DNA of 48,887 bases from an uncultured Verrucomicrobia subdivision 3 bacterium (GTDB lineage: Bacteria > Verrucomicrobiota > Verrucomicrobiia > Limisphaerales > UBA11358), in contig CAISEZ010000058.1 of NCBI GenBank assembly GCA_903884535.1, positions 1-48,887 on the forward strand, read 5' to 3'. Made by a program: the position numbers and the translations under genes. A model generated the notes under the pieces. The model was not told where the DNA came from and did no database searches. It saw only the letters and a program-made list of their open reading frames with translations. Below, one piece after another: positions 6,983-20,691 of this stretch (position 1 is its first letter; each line of letters opens with the position of its first letter).

Positions 6983-8209
6983 ATGCCGCTCGTGCCCCGC
7001 CAACTTCGTCCCCGTCAGCGCATCGCGGCTGAAGCCCGCGCGTTGCCGGTGGAAATTTTCCACCTGCGCACGCCGGAAAAAAATTGCGGGGGGCGCCGGA
7101 AAAAGCATTTGGCCGCGACACTCGCTTTGCTGCTGACGCTGCTCGGGCCGATTTCAATTTTGCAAGCCGACGGCGTCCGCGTGCGCGATCTGGTGATGAT
7201 CGCCGGCGCTCGCGACAACCAACTCGTCGGCTACGGGCTTGTTGCAGGTCTCGCCGGCGATGGCGACAAAGATCAGACTTACACCAAGCAATCGGTTGCG
7301 AACATGCTCATGCGTTACGGTCTGAACGTGCCCGCCTCGACGATGTCCTCGAAAAATGTCGCGGTTGTCATGGTCACCGCGGACATCGGACCGTTCATCA
7401 AAAATGGCGCGCGCATTGACGTGACAGTGGCTTCGATGGGCGACGCGAAATCACTCACCGGCGGCGTGCTGCTGCAAACGCCGCTGATTGGCGCGGACGG
7501 AAAAGTTTATGCCGTGGCGCAAGGGCCTTTGTCCATCGGCGGTTTTTCCGCCGGCGACGGCGGCGCGGGCGGCGCGACCGTCACTAAAAATCATCCGACC
7601 ACCGGCCAGATCGTCAACGGCGCGTTGGTGGAAAAAGAAATTCCCACGCAATTTGTGCATGACAACATGGTGGAATTATTGCTGCGCGATCCGAGTTTTA
7701 ATTCCGCCTCGCGCATGGCCATCGCCATCAATCAAGTGTTCACCAATTCCGCGCACGCGGTGGATTCCAGCACGGTGCAAGTGGAAATGCCCAGCGCCGC
7801 GGCCGGCCAAGCAGTGGATTTCATCGCGCGACTGGAACAGGTGGAGCTGACGCCAGATATTCCAGCGCGCATCATCATAAACGAGCGCACCGGCACGATT
7901 GTGGCAACAGCGGCGATTCATATTTCAAGCTGCGCGGTTGCGAGTGGCAACATCACGATCAACGTCGCGTCCTCGCAGGATGTCTCGCAGCCGAACGCGT
8001 TTGGCGGCGGCACGACGGCCGTCACCAAACGCACTTCCACGCAGGTGACGGAAAACAAATCGCTGCTGGTGCCGCTGCCGGAACTGCCGACGGTGGAAAA
8101 AGTGGCGACGGCCTTGAGCGCGCTCGGCGCGACGCCGCGCGACATGATGGCGATTTTCCAGGCAATGAAACAGGCCGGCGCGTTGCAGGCCGAATTAATT
8201 ATCCGCTGA
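6983..8209 (+). CDS. flgI: flagellar P-ring protein FlgI
   Basis: FlgI polymerises in the periplasm as the P-ring. From the ATG at 6983 it has 408 residues, against about 365 in enteric bacteria. The extra length is an N-terminal region with a basic stretch before the hydrophobic signal (LAATLALLLTLLGPISILQA). The mature part opens with the family sequence VRVRDLVMIAGARDNQLVGYGLVAGLAGDGD (shown in part: DNQLVGYGLVAGL). Further signatures are GGVLLQTPL, LSIGGFS and the C-terminal ALGATPRDMMAIFQAMKQAGAL. A longer frame to 6956 lacks a better start. Confidence 0.95.
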   Translation: MPLVPRQLRPRQRIAAEARALPVEIFHLRTPEKNCGGRRKKHLAATLALLLTLLGPISILQADGVRVRDLVMIAGARDNQLVGYGLVAGLAGDGDKDQTYTKQSVANMLMRYGLNVPASTMSSKNVAVVMVTADIGPFIKNGARIDVTVASMGDAKSLTGGVLLQTPLIGADGKVYAVAQGPLSIGGFSAGDGGAGGATVTKNHPTTGQIVNGALVEKEIPTQFVHDNMVELLLRDPSFNSASRMAIAINQVFTNSAHAVDSSTVQVEMPSAAAGQAVDFIARLEQVELTPDIPARIIINERTGTIVATAAIHISSCAVASGNITINVASSQDVSQPNAFGGGTTAVTKRTSTQVTENKSLLVPLPELPTVEKVATALSALGATPRDMMAIFQAMKQAGALQAELIIR

Positions 8210-8210
8210 C

Positions 8211-8555
8211 ATGCAAGTCGCCGCCATCCAACCGAATATTGACGCATCGCATCTCTCGCCGGAAGAGCTGGCCAACAACAAGCGGCTGACCAAGGAGCAG
8301 AAAATCGCCGAGGCGAGCAAGCAGTTCGAGGCGATCATGGTGCGGCAGATTCTGGCCGAGGCGCAGAAGTCGTCCATCAAAACCGAGTTCACCGACAACT
8401 CGACGGCGTCCAGTATTTACAAGGATTTTGCGACAACTCAACTCGCCGACAGCATGGCGCACGCCGGCGGAATAGGTCTGGCAAAAACATTTGAACAACA
8501 ACTTTCGCACCCGGTAAAAAACCACGGCGTGCCCGGAAAATTTTCGCAACCATGA
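8211..8555 (+). CDS. flgJ: FlgJ-type rod-binding protein, no muramidase domain
   Basis: A 114-residue protein equal to the N-terminal rod-binding (rod cap) half of FlgJ. The key motif KQFEAIMVRQILAEAQKSS (residues 37-55) and the later GGIGLAKTFEQQL are visible. The C-terminal peptidoglycan hydrolase domain of enteric FlgJ is absent, as in many other phyla, so a separate enzyme must open the cell wall. It begins one base after the flgI stop. Its own stop overlaps the flgN start (ATGA). Confidence 0.9.
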   Translation: MQVAAIQPNIDASHLSPEELANNKRLTKEQKIAEASKQFEAIMVRQILAEAQKSSIKTEFTDNSTASSIYKDFATTQLADSMAHAGGIGLAKTFEQQLSHPVKNHGVPGKFSQP

Positions 8556-9049
8556 AAGAATTATTATCCAATTTGATCGAAGCCCTCCGCGAGGAGTTGA
8601 AGCAATACGGCGAGATGCTCGCGCTGCTCGACCAACAGCAGGCGCTCGTCGTGCGGCGACGGACGGCGGAACTGCCGGACAATGTCAGCAGCGTCAACGC
8701 GCAGGCGGCGGTGCTCGCCGTGGCGCGGCAGGAACGCGAGCAGCGCCAGCGGCACATCGCCCGCGCGCTGGCGGTGCCGGAGACGTCCGGGTTCGCGGGG
8801 CTGATTCCGCAATTGCCGGCCGATTACCAACCGATCATCGGCGCGCTCGTGGCGGAAAACAACGAACTGCTCACACGCGTCCAAAGCCGGGTGCGGCAAA
8901 ATCATCTGTTGTTGAGCCACTGCGTTGACCTGATGCAGCAGCTCATCCAAGCGATTTTCCCGACATCCGCGCCGGTGACTTACAACGACGCTGGTCGGTT
9001 GCCGGTTTCGGAAACCAATCCCCGGTCGCTTTATCAGGCGGTCGGCTGA
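8552..9049 (+). CDS. flgN: FlgN-like export chaperone
   Basis: A 165-residue, mostly helical protein (LIEALREELKQYGEMLALLDQQQALVVRR at the start, shown in full only for position; later REQRQRHIARAL and LLTRVQSRVRQNHLLLSH). This coiled-coil pattern and the place directly before flgK and flgL fit FlgN, the cytoplasmic chaperone that binds the hook-junction proteins. The sequence itself is weakly conserved, so the call rests mainly on pattern and context. The start overlaps the flgJ stop, and flgK follows after 7 nt. Confidence 0.78.
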   Translation: MKELLSNLIEALREELKQYGEMLALLDQQQALVVRRRTAELPDNVSSVNAQAAVLAVARQEREQRQRHIARALAVPETSGFAGLIPQLPADYQPIIGALVAENNELLTRVQSRVRQNHLLLSHCVDLMQQLIQAIFPTSAPVTYNDAGRLPVSETNPRSLYQAVG

Positions 9050-9056
9050 ATTTTTT

Positions 9057-10481
9057 ATGCTCGGATTATTTGGCACGTTGAACATGGCGGCGCGGTCGCT
9101 GCAAACGCAGATGACGGGCGTGGAAGTCGCGGGGCAAAACCTCGCGAACATCAACACGCCCGGTTATTCACGCCAGGTGGTGAATATCTCCGAGAGTTCC
9201 GCCTTCGGCACCAGCGTCGGGCCGGAAGGCACGGGCGCGAACGTGACCGGCATCCAGCAAATCGTCAGCAGCTTGTTGAACAGCCAGATCCAGTCGCAGG
9301 GCAGCACGGGCGGTTATTGGAATGCGCAGCAGACGACCTTGCAAAGCGCGCAGAATGGGCTGAACGAATTTCTCAACGGCTCCGGCGCAACGACCAGCAC
9401 GACCACGACAAATTCCGGCACGACGGATTCCGGTTTGTCCGGACAGTTGACTTCGCTGTTCAATGCGTTCAGCAGCCTCGCCACCTCGCCGTCCGCGAGC
9501 AGCCAGCAGACGGTCATCAATGCGGCGCAGCAATTGGCGACGACCTTCAATCAAATCAGCGCACAACTCGGCACCGCGCGCGAGGCGGCCAACACCTCGT
9601 TGACCAACGACGTGGCTTCCGCAAACACGCTGCTTTCAAACATCGCCGCGTTGAACCAGCAGATCGGCACGGCGCAATTTTCCGGCGGCACGGCCAACAC
9701 TCTGCTGGATCAGCGGGAACAGGATTTGGAAAAATTGTCACAGCTCACGAACATCACGACCAGCCCCGGCGCGAACGGCGCGGTGAACGTGACCATCAGC
9801 GGACACTTGCTCGTCACCGGCAACGCCGTGAATGACACGCTCACCACGCAGGATGCGGGCGGCGGGCAACTGCTGGTGAAAACCCTGGCCGGCAACCAAC
9901 CCGTGAGCCTTACTAGCGGCTCGATGCAGGGCGCGATTGCCGTGCGGGACGGCGAACTGACGACGATGCAGAACCAGATTGATTCGCTCGCGTCAAACCT
10001 GGTCACCGCCGTCAACACGATTCACAACGGCGGTTTCAATTCCGCCGGCGGCAACGGCAATGCTTTTTTCACCGGCACCAACGCGGCCACCATCGGCGTG
10101 AACGCGGCGCTGGCGAACAACCCGGGGCTGATTCAGATTTCCAGCAGCAGCACGCCGAACAACACGAACACTTCGCTGGCGCTGCAAATTTCGCAACTAG
10201 CAGGCACGGCGCAGACCAGTTTGAACAACCAGACCTTTGGCGATTATTACGGAACGTCGGTGGCCGGCCTGGGCGGTGCGCTGGCCAACGCCAACACGAA
10301 GGTCACCGACCAGGCCACGGTGACGAACATGCTGCAAACCCAGCGAGGTTCCATCAGCGGCGTCAACACGGATGAGGAAATGACAAATCTGATGACGTTT
10401 CAACGCGCCTACCAGGCGTCCGCCCAAGTTGTGACCACGGTCAATTCGATGATGGCCGATCTGCTAGCCATGAAGGGCTAA
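9057..10481 (+). CDS. flgK: hook-associated protein FlgK
   Basis: FlgK is the first hook-filament junction protein. The 474-residue product has the expected N-terminus (MLGLFGTLNMAARSLQTQM, then GQNLANINTPGYSRQ at about residues 27-41). The centre is rich in Thr, Ser, Asn and Gln, and contains SQLTNITTSPGANGAVNV and the family motif GSMQGAIAVRDGEL. The C-terminus (GVNTDEEMTNLMTFQRAYQ) is the characteristic helix. It is a little shorter than the 550 residues of enteric FlgK. Exported by the flagellar type III system; flgL follows 11 nt later. Confidence 0.96.
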   Translation: MLGLFGTLNMAARSLQTQMTGVEVAGQNLANINTPGYSRQVVNISESSAFGTSVGPEGTGANVTGIQQIVSSLLNSQIQSQGSTGGYWNAQQTTLQSAQNGLNEFLNGSGATTSTTTTNSGTTDSGLSGQLTSLFNAFSSLATSPSASSQQTVINAAQQLATTFNQISAQLGTAREAANTSLTNDVASANTLLSNIAALNQQIGTAQFSGGTANTLLDQREQDLEKLSQLTNITTSPGANGAVNVTISGHLLVTGNAVNDTLTTQDAGGGQLLVKTLAGNQPVSLTSGSMQGAIAVRDGELTTMQNQIDSLASNLVTAVNTIHNGGFNSAGGNGNAFFTGTNAATIGVNAALANNPGLIQISSSSTPNNTNTSLALQISQLAGTAQTSLNNQTFGDYYGTSVAGLGGALANANTKVTDQATVTNMLQTQRGSISGVNTDEEMTNLMTFQRAYQASAQVVTTVNSMMADLLAMKG

Positions 10482-10492
10482 TTTAATATTTT

Positions 10493-11458
10493 ATGCGCAT
10501 CTCACCCAATGCCTTTACAAATTCGATGTTGAGCCAGTTCAACTCGTTGTCAGCGCAACAATACAATCTGCAAAGCCAGGTTTCCTCCGGGTTGAGCGTG
10601 CAGGCGCCGTCGGACAATCCGACCGAGATGCAAAACACGCTGACCGATCTCGCCCATCAGTCCACGCAGACGCAATACAGCGCGAACATCGCCACGTTGC
10701 AGACGCGCGCCACCAGCGTGGACAGCGTGTTGCAGTCGCTGCAGACGATTTCCATGAATGCCGGGGAAATTGCCACGTCCGCGGGCAGCCTGGCCAATGC
10801 GACGGGTGGAAATACCGCCAATAACCAGGCTACGCTCAACAATTATGCCGACTCGATCAACAAGTTGATCAACCAAGTGGTCGCCGCGGCGAACACGAAG
10901 GATCCTTCGACCGGCAACTATTTGTTCGGCGGCACGGCATCCGGTGCCGCGCCCTTCACCAAGACTACGGATGCCAACGGCAATGTGACGGGCGTGACTT
11001 ACAACGGGAATAGCTCCGTGAACCAGGCGCAGATCGGCGACGGCCTGACGGCGTCGGCGGATCTTCCGGGCGTGAACACCAGTGGCACCGGGCCGCACGG
11101 CCTGATCACCGACAGCGCCACGGGCGCGGATTTCATTAATCATCTGATTTCATTGCGCGACAATCTGACCGCCGGCAACACGACCGCCATCACCACCACC
11201 GACAGTGCGAATTTGGCGAAGGATGAAAACAACATCGCCTACCAGGTCGCCAACAACGGCGTGATTCAGACCCAGTTGAACACGGCGTCCACCTTCGCCT
11301 CGAGCAGTTCGTCGAACTTGAGCCAGATGATTTCCAATTCGTCGAGCGCAAATTTGATGAACACGATGGTGGCCTTGAGCCGGGCGCAGACGTCGTATCA
11401 AGCCGCACTGCAAAGCGGCGCCAAGATCATGCAATTGTCCCTGTTGAATTACCTATGA
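10493..11458 (+). CDS. flgL: hook-associated protein FlgL
   Basis: FlgL is the second junction protein, homologous to flagellin. The 321-residue product starts MRISPNAFTNSMLSQFN and has the N-terminal helix with QVSSGLSVQAPSDNP. The FlgL signature YLFGGTASGAAPF (about residues 143-155) separates it from flagellin. The C-terminal helix contains NTMVALSRAQTSYQAAL. It closes the rod-ring-junction operon. The 211 bp after it hold a hairpin and a sigma-54-like promoter for fliW. Confidence 0.93.
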   Translation: MRISPNAFTNSMLSQFNSLSAQQYNLQSQVSSGLSVQAPSDNPTEMQNTLTDLAHQSTQTQYSANIATLQTRATSVDSVLQSLQTISMNAGEIATSAGSLANATGGNTANNQATLNNYADSINKLINQVVAAANTKDPSTGNYLFGGTASGAAPFTKTTDANGNVTGVTYNGNSSVNQAQIGDGLTASADLPGVNTSGTGPHGLITDSATGADFINHLISLRDNLTAGNTTAITTTDSANLAKDENNIAYQVANNGVIQTQLNTASTFASSSSSNLSQMISNSSSANLMNTMVALSRAQTSYQAALQSGAKIMQLSLLNYL

Positions 11459-11530
11459 AAGTAAACTTTCCAGTGTGCGCTGGCGTCACCATCGGCGGGG
11501 AAATTTTGACCCGGCCTGCAACTTTTTTGC

Positions 11531-11556
11531 CGGGTGCGCCGACCGCGGCACACCCG
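11531..11556 (+). other. hairpin between flgL and fliW
   Basis: CGGGTG-C-GCC, loop GACCGC, GGC-A-CACCCG: nine base pairs with one C/A mismatch. No T-run follows, so it is not a standard terminator. It may protect the 3' end of the flgL transcript. The rest of 11459-11669 shows no gene; a 72-codon frame there looks non-coding. Confidence 0.45.
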
Positions 11557-11638
11557 ACCACAGGGTTCGCCGGGCAAAATCTGAATTATTCGCCCATATT
11601 TGCGGGTGTTTTGAATTTTAATCTGACAAAAACCATGA

Positions 11639-11654
11639 TGGCACAACCGCTGCT
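11639..11654 (+). promoter_or_regulatory. sigma-54 promoter of fliW
   Basis: TGGCACAACCGCTGCT carries the perfect -24 element TGGCAC, with GG (11640-11641) and GC (11652-11653) ten bases apart. The predicted start of transcription is about 11665, five bases before the fliW ATG. A good Shine-Dalgarno sequence (AAAGGAG, 11656-11662) lies between promoter and predicted start and would not be in that transcript. Confidence 0.65.
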
Positions 11655-11669
11655 TAAAGGAGACTTGCA

Positions 11670-12116
11670 ATGAAATGCGCTGAAATGATCGAGCCGGAAA
11701 CCGAAACCGTGGCGGTGGACAACCGCCAGGTATTGCGGCTCCCGATGGGCCTGCTGGGCTTCGAGCAGATCAAGGAATACATTTTATTGTCCAACCCGGA
11801 GGAGGCGCCATTTCGCTGGCTGCGGGTGGAAGACAATCCGGCGCTGGCGTTCGTGGTCATTGACCCGTTCGTGGTGCTGCCGGAATACGCCCCGGACATT
11901 CCGAAGCCGGACGTGGAATTTTTGAAATTAAAAGAACCGGCGGACGCGATGTTGCTGGGCATCGTCACGATTCACGATGCCGGCCGCGCGACGATGAATC
12001 TGAAAGGGCCGGTGGTGTTCAACCGGCACACGCTCATCGGCCGCCAAGTGATCATTGCCAACGCCAATGCCTATTCAATAACACATCCATTGCCAGTGGC
12101 CGACAGTTCGGACTAA
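11670..12116 (+). CDS. fliW: flagellar assembly factor FliW
   Basis: FliW binds CsrA, and also flagellin, in a partner switch that ties flagellin translation to export. The 148-residue length is usual. Family features are LPMGLLGFEQIKEYILL (about residues 24-40), PFRWLRVEDNPALAFVVIDPF (given here only as the conserved WLRVEDNPALAFVV core) and the C-terminal NLKGPVVFN and GRQVI. The start at 11670 is supported by AAAGGAG seven bases upstream; a second ATG lies at 11685. csrA begins 9 nt after the stop, as in many genomes with this switch. Confidence 0.95.
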   Translation: MKCAEMIEPETETVAVDNRQVLRLPMGLLGFEQIKEYILLSNPEEAPFRWLRVEDNPALAFVVIDPFVVLPEYAPDIPKPDVEFLKLKEPADAMLLGIVTIHDAGRATMNLKGPVVFNRHTLIGRQVIIANANAYSITHPLPVADSSD

Positions 12117-12125
12117 AATTTGGCT

Positions 12126-12392
12126 ATGTTAATCTTGTCGCGAAAACTCGGTGAGACCATTGTCATTGACGGCCACATTCATGTGACGGTCATGCGGGTG
12201 GACGGCGAAGTGGTGAAACTCGGCATCGCGGCGCCGATGGAAGTGCCGGTGCATCGCAAAGAAGTTTACGAAGAGATCCAGCGCAGCAACCAGCAGGCGC
12301 TCACGAAGCAAAGTGCGCCGCTGCCGAAAATGCCCAAGATGCCGAAGCTGGTGGCCGGCGCGCTCAAAAGCGCCGGGGCTGTGAAAATTTAA
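12126..12392 (+). CDS. csrA: carbon storage regulator CsrA
   Basis: CsrA is a small RNA-binding protein that represses translation at GGA-containing leaders. From the ATG at 12126 it has 88 residues. Residues 1-60 are canonical (MLILSRKLGETIVIDG, VKLGIAAPMEVPVHRKEVYEEIQ) and include the RNA-binding Leu4/Arg6 region and Arg near position 42. A basic, Met-Pro-rich tail of about 25 residues (KMPKMPKLVAG) extends beyond the common length; such tails occur in the FliW-regulated type. It sits directly after fliW. Confidence 0.95.
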   Translation: MLILSRKLGETIVIDGHIHVTVMRVDGEVVKLGIAAPMEVPVHRKEVYEEIQRSNQQALTKQSAPLPKMPKMPKLVAGALKSAGAVKI

Positions 12393-12480
12393 GCGCCCGC
12401 CGCCGCTCGCGGCGAGGCTGCTGACGAATGTCAGTGATTGGCTGTTCACTAACCACGACGGCGGACCACTGGCTCCTTCC

Positions 12481-12513
12481 CCGGGCGGATCGGATCGCTT
12501 CCGGTCCGCCCGG
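12481..12513 (+). promoter_or_regulatory. GC-rich hairpin with GGA motifs before the megaprotein gene
   Basis: CCGGGCGGA pairs with TCCGCCCGG around an inner CGGA/TCCG stem with loop TCGCT. It ends 42 nt before the ATG at 12556. Five GGA triplets lie in 12465-12520, and GGA is the core of CsrA sites. No T-run follows. It may be a CsrA-controlled leader or a transcript-end structure; the assignment is an inference. Confidence 0.4.
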
Positions 12514-12555
12514 AATGGAGAAGGCTTTGAACCAAACCCGAGACCCCGAGGTGCT

Positions 12556-18513
<5,958 letters not shown>

Positions 18514-18532
18514 ACTAAGATTTGATCGACTA

Positions 18533-18566
18533 AAGCCGTGATGCCATGCATCACGGCTTCAATTTT
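18533..18566 (+). terminator. rho-independent terminator between convergent genes
   Basis: AAGCCGTGATG pairs perfectly with CATCACGGCTT around the 5-nt loop CCATG (18533-18559) and is followed by CAATTTTTT. It ends the forward megaprotein gene 20 nt after its stop. It overlaps the last codons and stop of the reverse glycosyltransferase gene. In the reverse direction the tail is weak. Confidence 0.8.
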
Positions 18567-19624
18567 TTCAGGAGAGCGGCGGCGGGCGCGTAGTTTTGCT
18601 GCGCGGAAAGTTCTAGGCAACTTTTCGCCTGAGCATCGTTGCCGAAGGCGTGGTAAAAGACACCGAGATTGTAGTTCGCCAGAAAACTGCCGGAACCGTG
18701 GACGGATTTATATTTGTCCGTCTCACCGAGCGCGAGGCTGCGCAGGAAGCTTTGTTCAATTTTTGGAACGTCGGAAATATATTTGGCCGGATTGCTGCCG
18801 ATGAACCGCATGTAAAACAAGCCGCAGACGTGGTGAAAATCCGGAAAGTCGGCGAGTTGGCTTTCGCTCGCCCGGATGGTTTCGAGACCAGCTTCAAACT
18901 GTTTCAGTTCCATCGCCGCGTAAAGAAAATCCACGATGACGTTCGGCGCGAACGGGTCAGACGGCGACAAGTGCGCGCGAGCTTTTTGCAGGCTGGCAAA
19001 GGCGTTTTGCGGCTGGCCGAGCGCGGTGAATTCCAACGCGAGCTGAAAATGGAGATAGGCGCTGTGCGGTTGACGTGCGATTTCCGCCTGCAACATTTTC
19101 ACGTTGCGGTCGAATTTTTTGGTTTCAAGATAGCCGTCGTGCCACAGCTCGCCGCGCAGATTCACGCGCGGAAGCGAGGAAACAATCTGCTCGTGAATGC
19201 GGCCCTCAAATTTTGCTCCGCGCGGAAACAGCCGCGAGACGAACGTGCTGGAGCGCTGCGTCTGGCCGTTGTGTTTGAAATCGCTGACGATTTTCAACCG
19301 GCCGATCTGCGCGGGGCCCGCGATGAAATTTTTAATTTCCTTCGCGAGATTTTCACTGGCCCATTCGTCGGCATCGAGCACTAAAATCCAGTCGCAAGTC
19401 GTCTGTGCGAGTGCAAAATTGCGCGCGGCGGAGAAATCCTGAGTCCAGGCACAGTGCGAAACGTTAGCCCCATTTTCACTGGCGATTTTTACCGTGTCGT
19501 CGGTGGAGCCGGTGTCGGTGACGATGATTTCGTCGACAATTACCCGGACGCTCTGCAGGCAGCGCGCCAGACAGCGCGCCTCGTTTTTCGCAATCAGGGC
19601 CAGCGACAATTTTTTCGCGCTCAT
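18551..19624 (-). CDS. GT2 glycosyltransferase with TPR-like C-terminus
   Basis: A 357-residue cytoplasmic glycosyltransferase of family 2. Residues 5-100 contain LSLALIAKNEARC, TDTGSTDDT and the metal-binding LVLDADEW. FEGRIHEQIVSSL follows at about 145. From about 185 the protein is helical with TPR-like pairs (LHFQLALEFTALGQPQNAF, NYNLGVFYHAFGNDAQAK). It closely resembles the second GT2-TPR part of the 1985-residue protein across the terminator (FSAARNxALA, WILxLDADE, GRIHEQIxSSL are shared), so the two are paralogs. It is the last gene of the fliA-mot operon, which links it to flagellar glycosylation. Confidence 0.9.
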   Translation of the reverse strand: MSAKKLSLALIAKNEARCLARCLQSVRVIVDEIIVTDTGSTDDTVKIASENGANVSHCAWTQDFSAARNFALAQTTCDWILVLDADEWASENLAKEIKNFIAGPAQIGRLKIVSDFKHNGQTQRSSTFVSRLFPRGAKFEGRIHEQIVSSLPRVNLRGELWHDGYLETKKFDRNVKMLQAEIARQPHSAYLHFQLALEFTALGQPQNAFASLQKARAHLSPSDPFAPNVIVDFLYAAMELKQFEAGLETIRASESQLADFPDFHHVCGLFYMRFIGSNPAKYISDVPKIEQSFLRSLALGETDKYKSVHGSGSFLANYNLGVFYHAFGNDAQAKSCLELSAQQNYAPAAALLKKLKP

Positions 19625-19639
19625 GCGGCGAGGCGGGGC

Positions 19640-19918
19640 TCAGCTCGCCACCGGTTTGGGGTCATACACGCAGGCGAGGTCGAGCACCTGGCCGCAGGAA
19701 CATTGCACGCGAAGATGGGTGACGCGATCGCCATCGCGCTGGACGGTGACGCGCGGCTCGCAGTTTTTTTTGCCGACGGTGGTAGTCGGGGCGTCGAGTG
19801 TGTGAAACGAGTCGGCGCGATTTCCGGAATTGGTGACCGTGACGCGGAATTCGCGCTGCTCCGGTGAAGCCGGCACCGCCGTGAGCGGGACAAAAGATTC
19901 GGTGCGCGGTGGCGTCAT
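19640..19918 (-). CDS. hypothetical protein with CxC motif (92 aa)
   Basis: A 92-residue soluble protein between motB and the glycosyltransferase gene. The C-terminal third has QCSCGQVLDLACVY, with three cysteines that could bind metal or form a disulfide. The N-terminal part (REFRVTVTNSGNRADSF) reads like a beta-rich domain. I recognise no family. Its ATG overlaps the motB stop (ATGA), so it belongs to the operon; the glycosyltransferase follows 15 nt later. Confidence 0.7.
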   Translation of the reverse strand: MTPPRTESFVPLTAVPASPEQREFRVTVTNSGNRADSFHTLDAPTTTVGKKNCEPRVTVQRDGDRVTHLRVQCSCGQVLDLACVYDPKPVAS

Positions 19919-20679
19919 GGCTGGATGGTGGCCGCCGAGCCGGCCGCAGCGTCCACGGACTGCTTGATTTTAATCAGCACCGTCACGCGCCGGTTGACCT
20001 CGTCATCGGGCGTCGTGTCGGGCATGGGCACGGTGTCGGCAAAACCAGAGACTTTGCAGATTTGTTCGGGCAAAACACCGCCGTTCACAATCTTCCGGCG
20101 AGCGGCGTTGGCGCGTTCCGTGGACAGCTCCCATTTGTTTCCGGATTCGCGGCTGACATCTTTCTGCATTTCGGTGTGCCCTTCCATTTCGATGTGAAAC
20201 GTGGTGTAGCGCGCGATCTCCCAGGCGAGCGTGTCAAAAATCCAGCCGCCGTAATCGGTGAACACGTCGGTGTAATTGTTAAAAATGGGTTTGTGGGCAC
20301 GGTCAAAAACATTGATGCTCAAACCTTCGGTGGTCACATCAATCTTGATGCTGTTCTGACCGGTCTCCTGGTCTTTGAATAATTTGGCCAAATCTTCCTT
20401 CAAATGGTGCATCGCTTCAATTTCCAGCGCGGACATGGAGGAAAATTTTCCTTCCTGTTTGAAGGTGCTCGACGCGTCCTTGTTCGGAATGATGCCGGTG
20501 GATTCCTTGGTGACGGAGGAAAACGGATTGCGGAAGGCGCGTTCGACGGCGTCCTTGATTTTCTGGTCCTGCGACGTGAGCCACAAGCAGAGGAACAGCG
20601 CCATCATCGCCGTGACGAAATCGGCATAGGCCACCTTCCAGGAACCGCCGTGATGCCCGCCATGACCTTTTTTTGCCAT
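19915..20679 (-). CDS. motB: flagellar stator protein MotB
   Basis: MotB forms the stator with MotA and anchors it to peptidoglycan. The 254-residue protein has a His/Gly-rich start (MAKKGHGGHHGGSWKVAYAD). A single membrane helix (residues about 18-36) holds the ion-binding aspartate in AYADFVTAMMALFLCLWL; this Asp20 is the residue expected in MotB. The OmpA-like domain runs from about 115 to 240, with EMEGHTE and STERANAARR...VSGFADTVP. The gene starts 12 nt after the motA stop. Confidence 0.96.
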   Translation of the reverse strand: MAKKGHGGHHGGSWKVAYADFVTAMMALFLCLWLTSQDQKIKDAVERAFRNPFSSVTKESTGIIPNKDASSTFKQEGKFSSMSALEIEAMHHLKEDLAKLFKDQETGQNSIKIDVTTEGLSINVFDRAHKPIFNNYTDVFTDYGGWIFDTLAWEIARYTTFHIEMEGHTEMQKDVSRESGNKWELSTERANAARRKIVNGGVLPEQICKVSGFADTVPMPDTTPDDEVNRRVTVLIKIKQSVDAAAGSAATIQP

Positions 20680-20691
20680 TTGCCAGAATTT

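Noticed and set aside
10493-11458. Flagellin instead of FlgL
   Set aside because: The YLFGGTASGAAPF signature and the place after flgK identify FlgL.
11455-11673. 72-residue gene between flgL and fliW
   Set aside because: It starts over the flgL stop, which is tempting, but it covers a hairpin and the fliW promoter and its product has no feature of a real protein.
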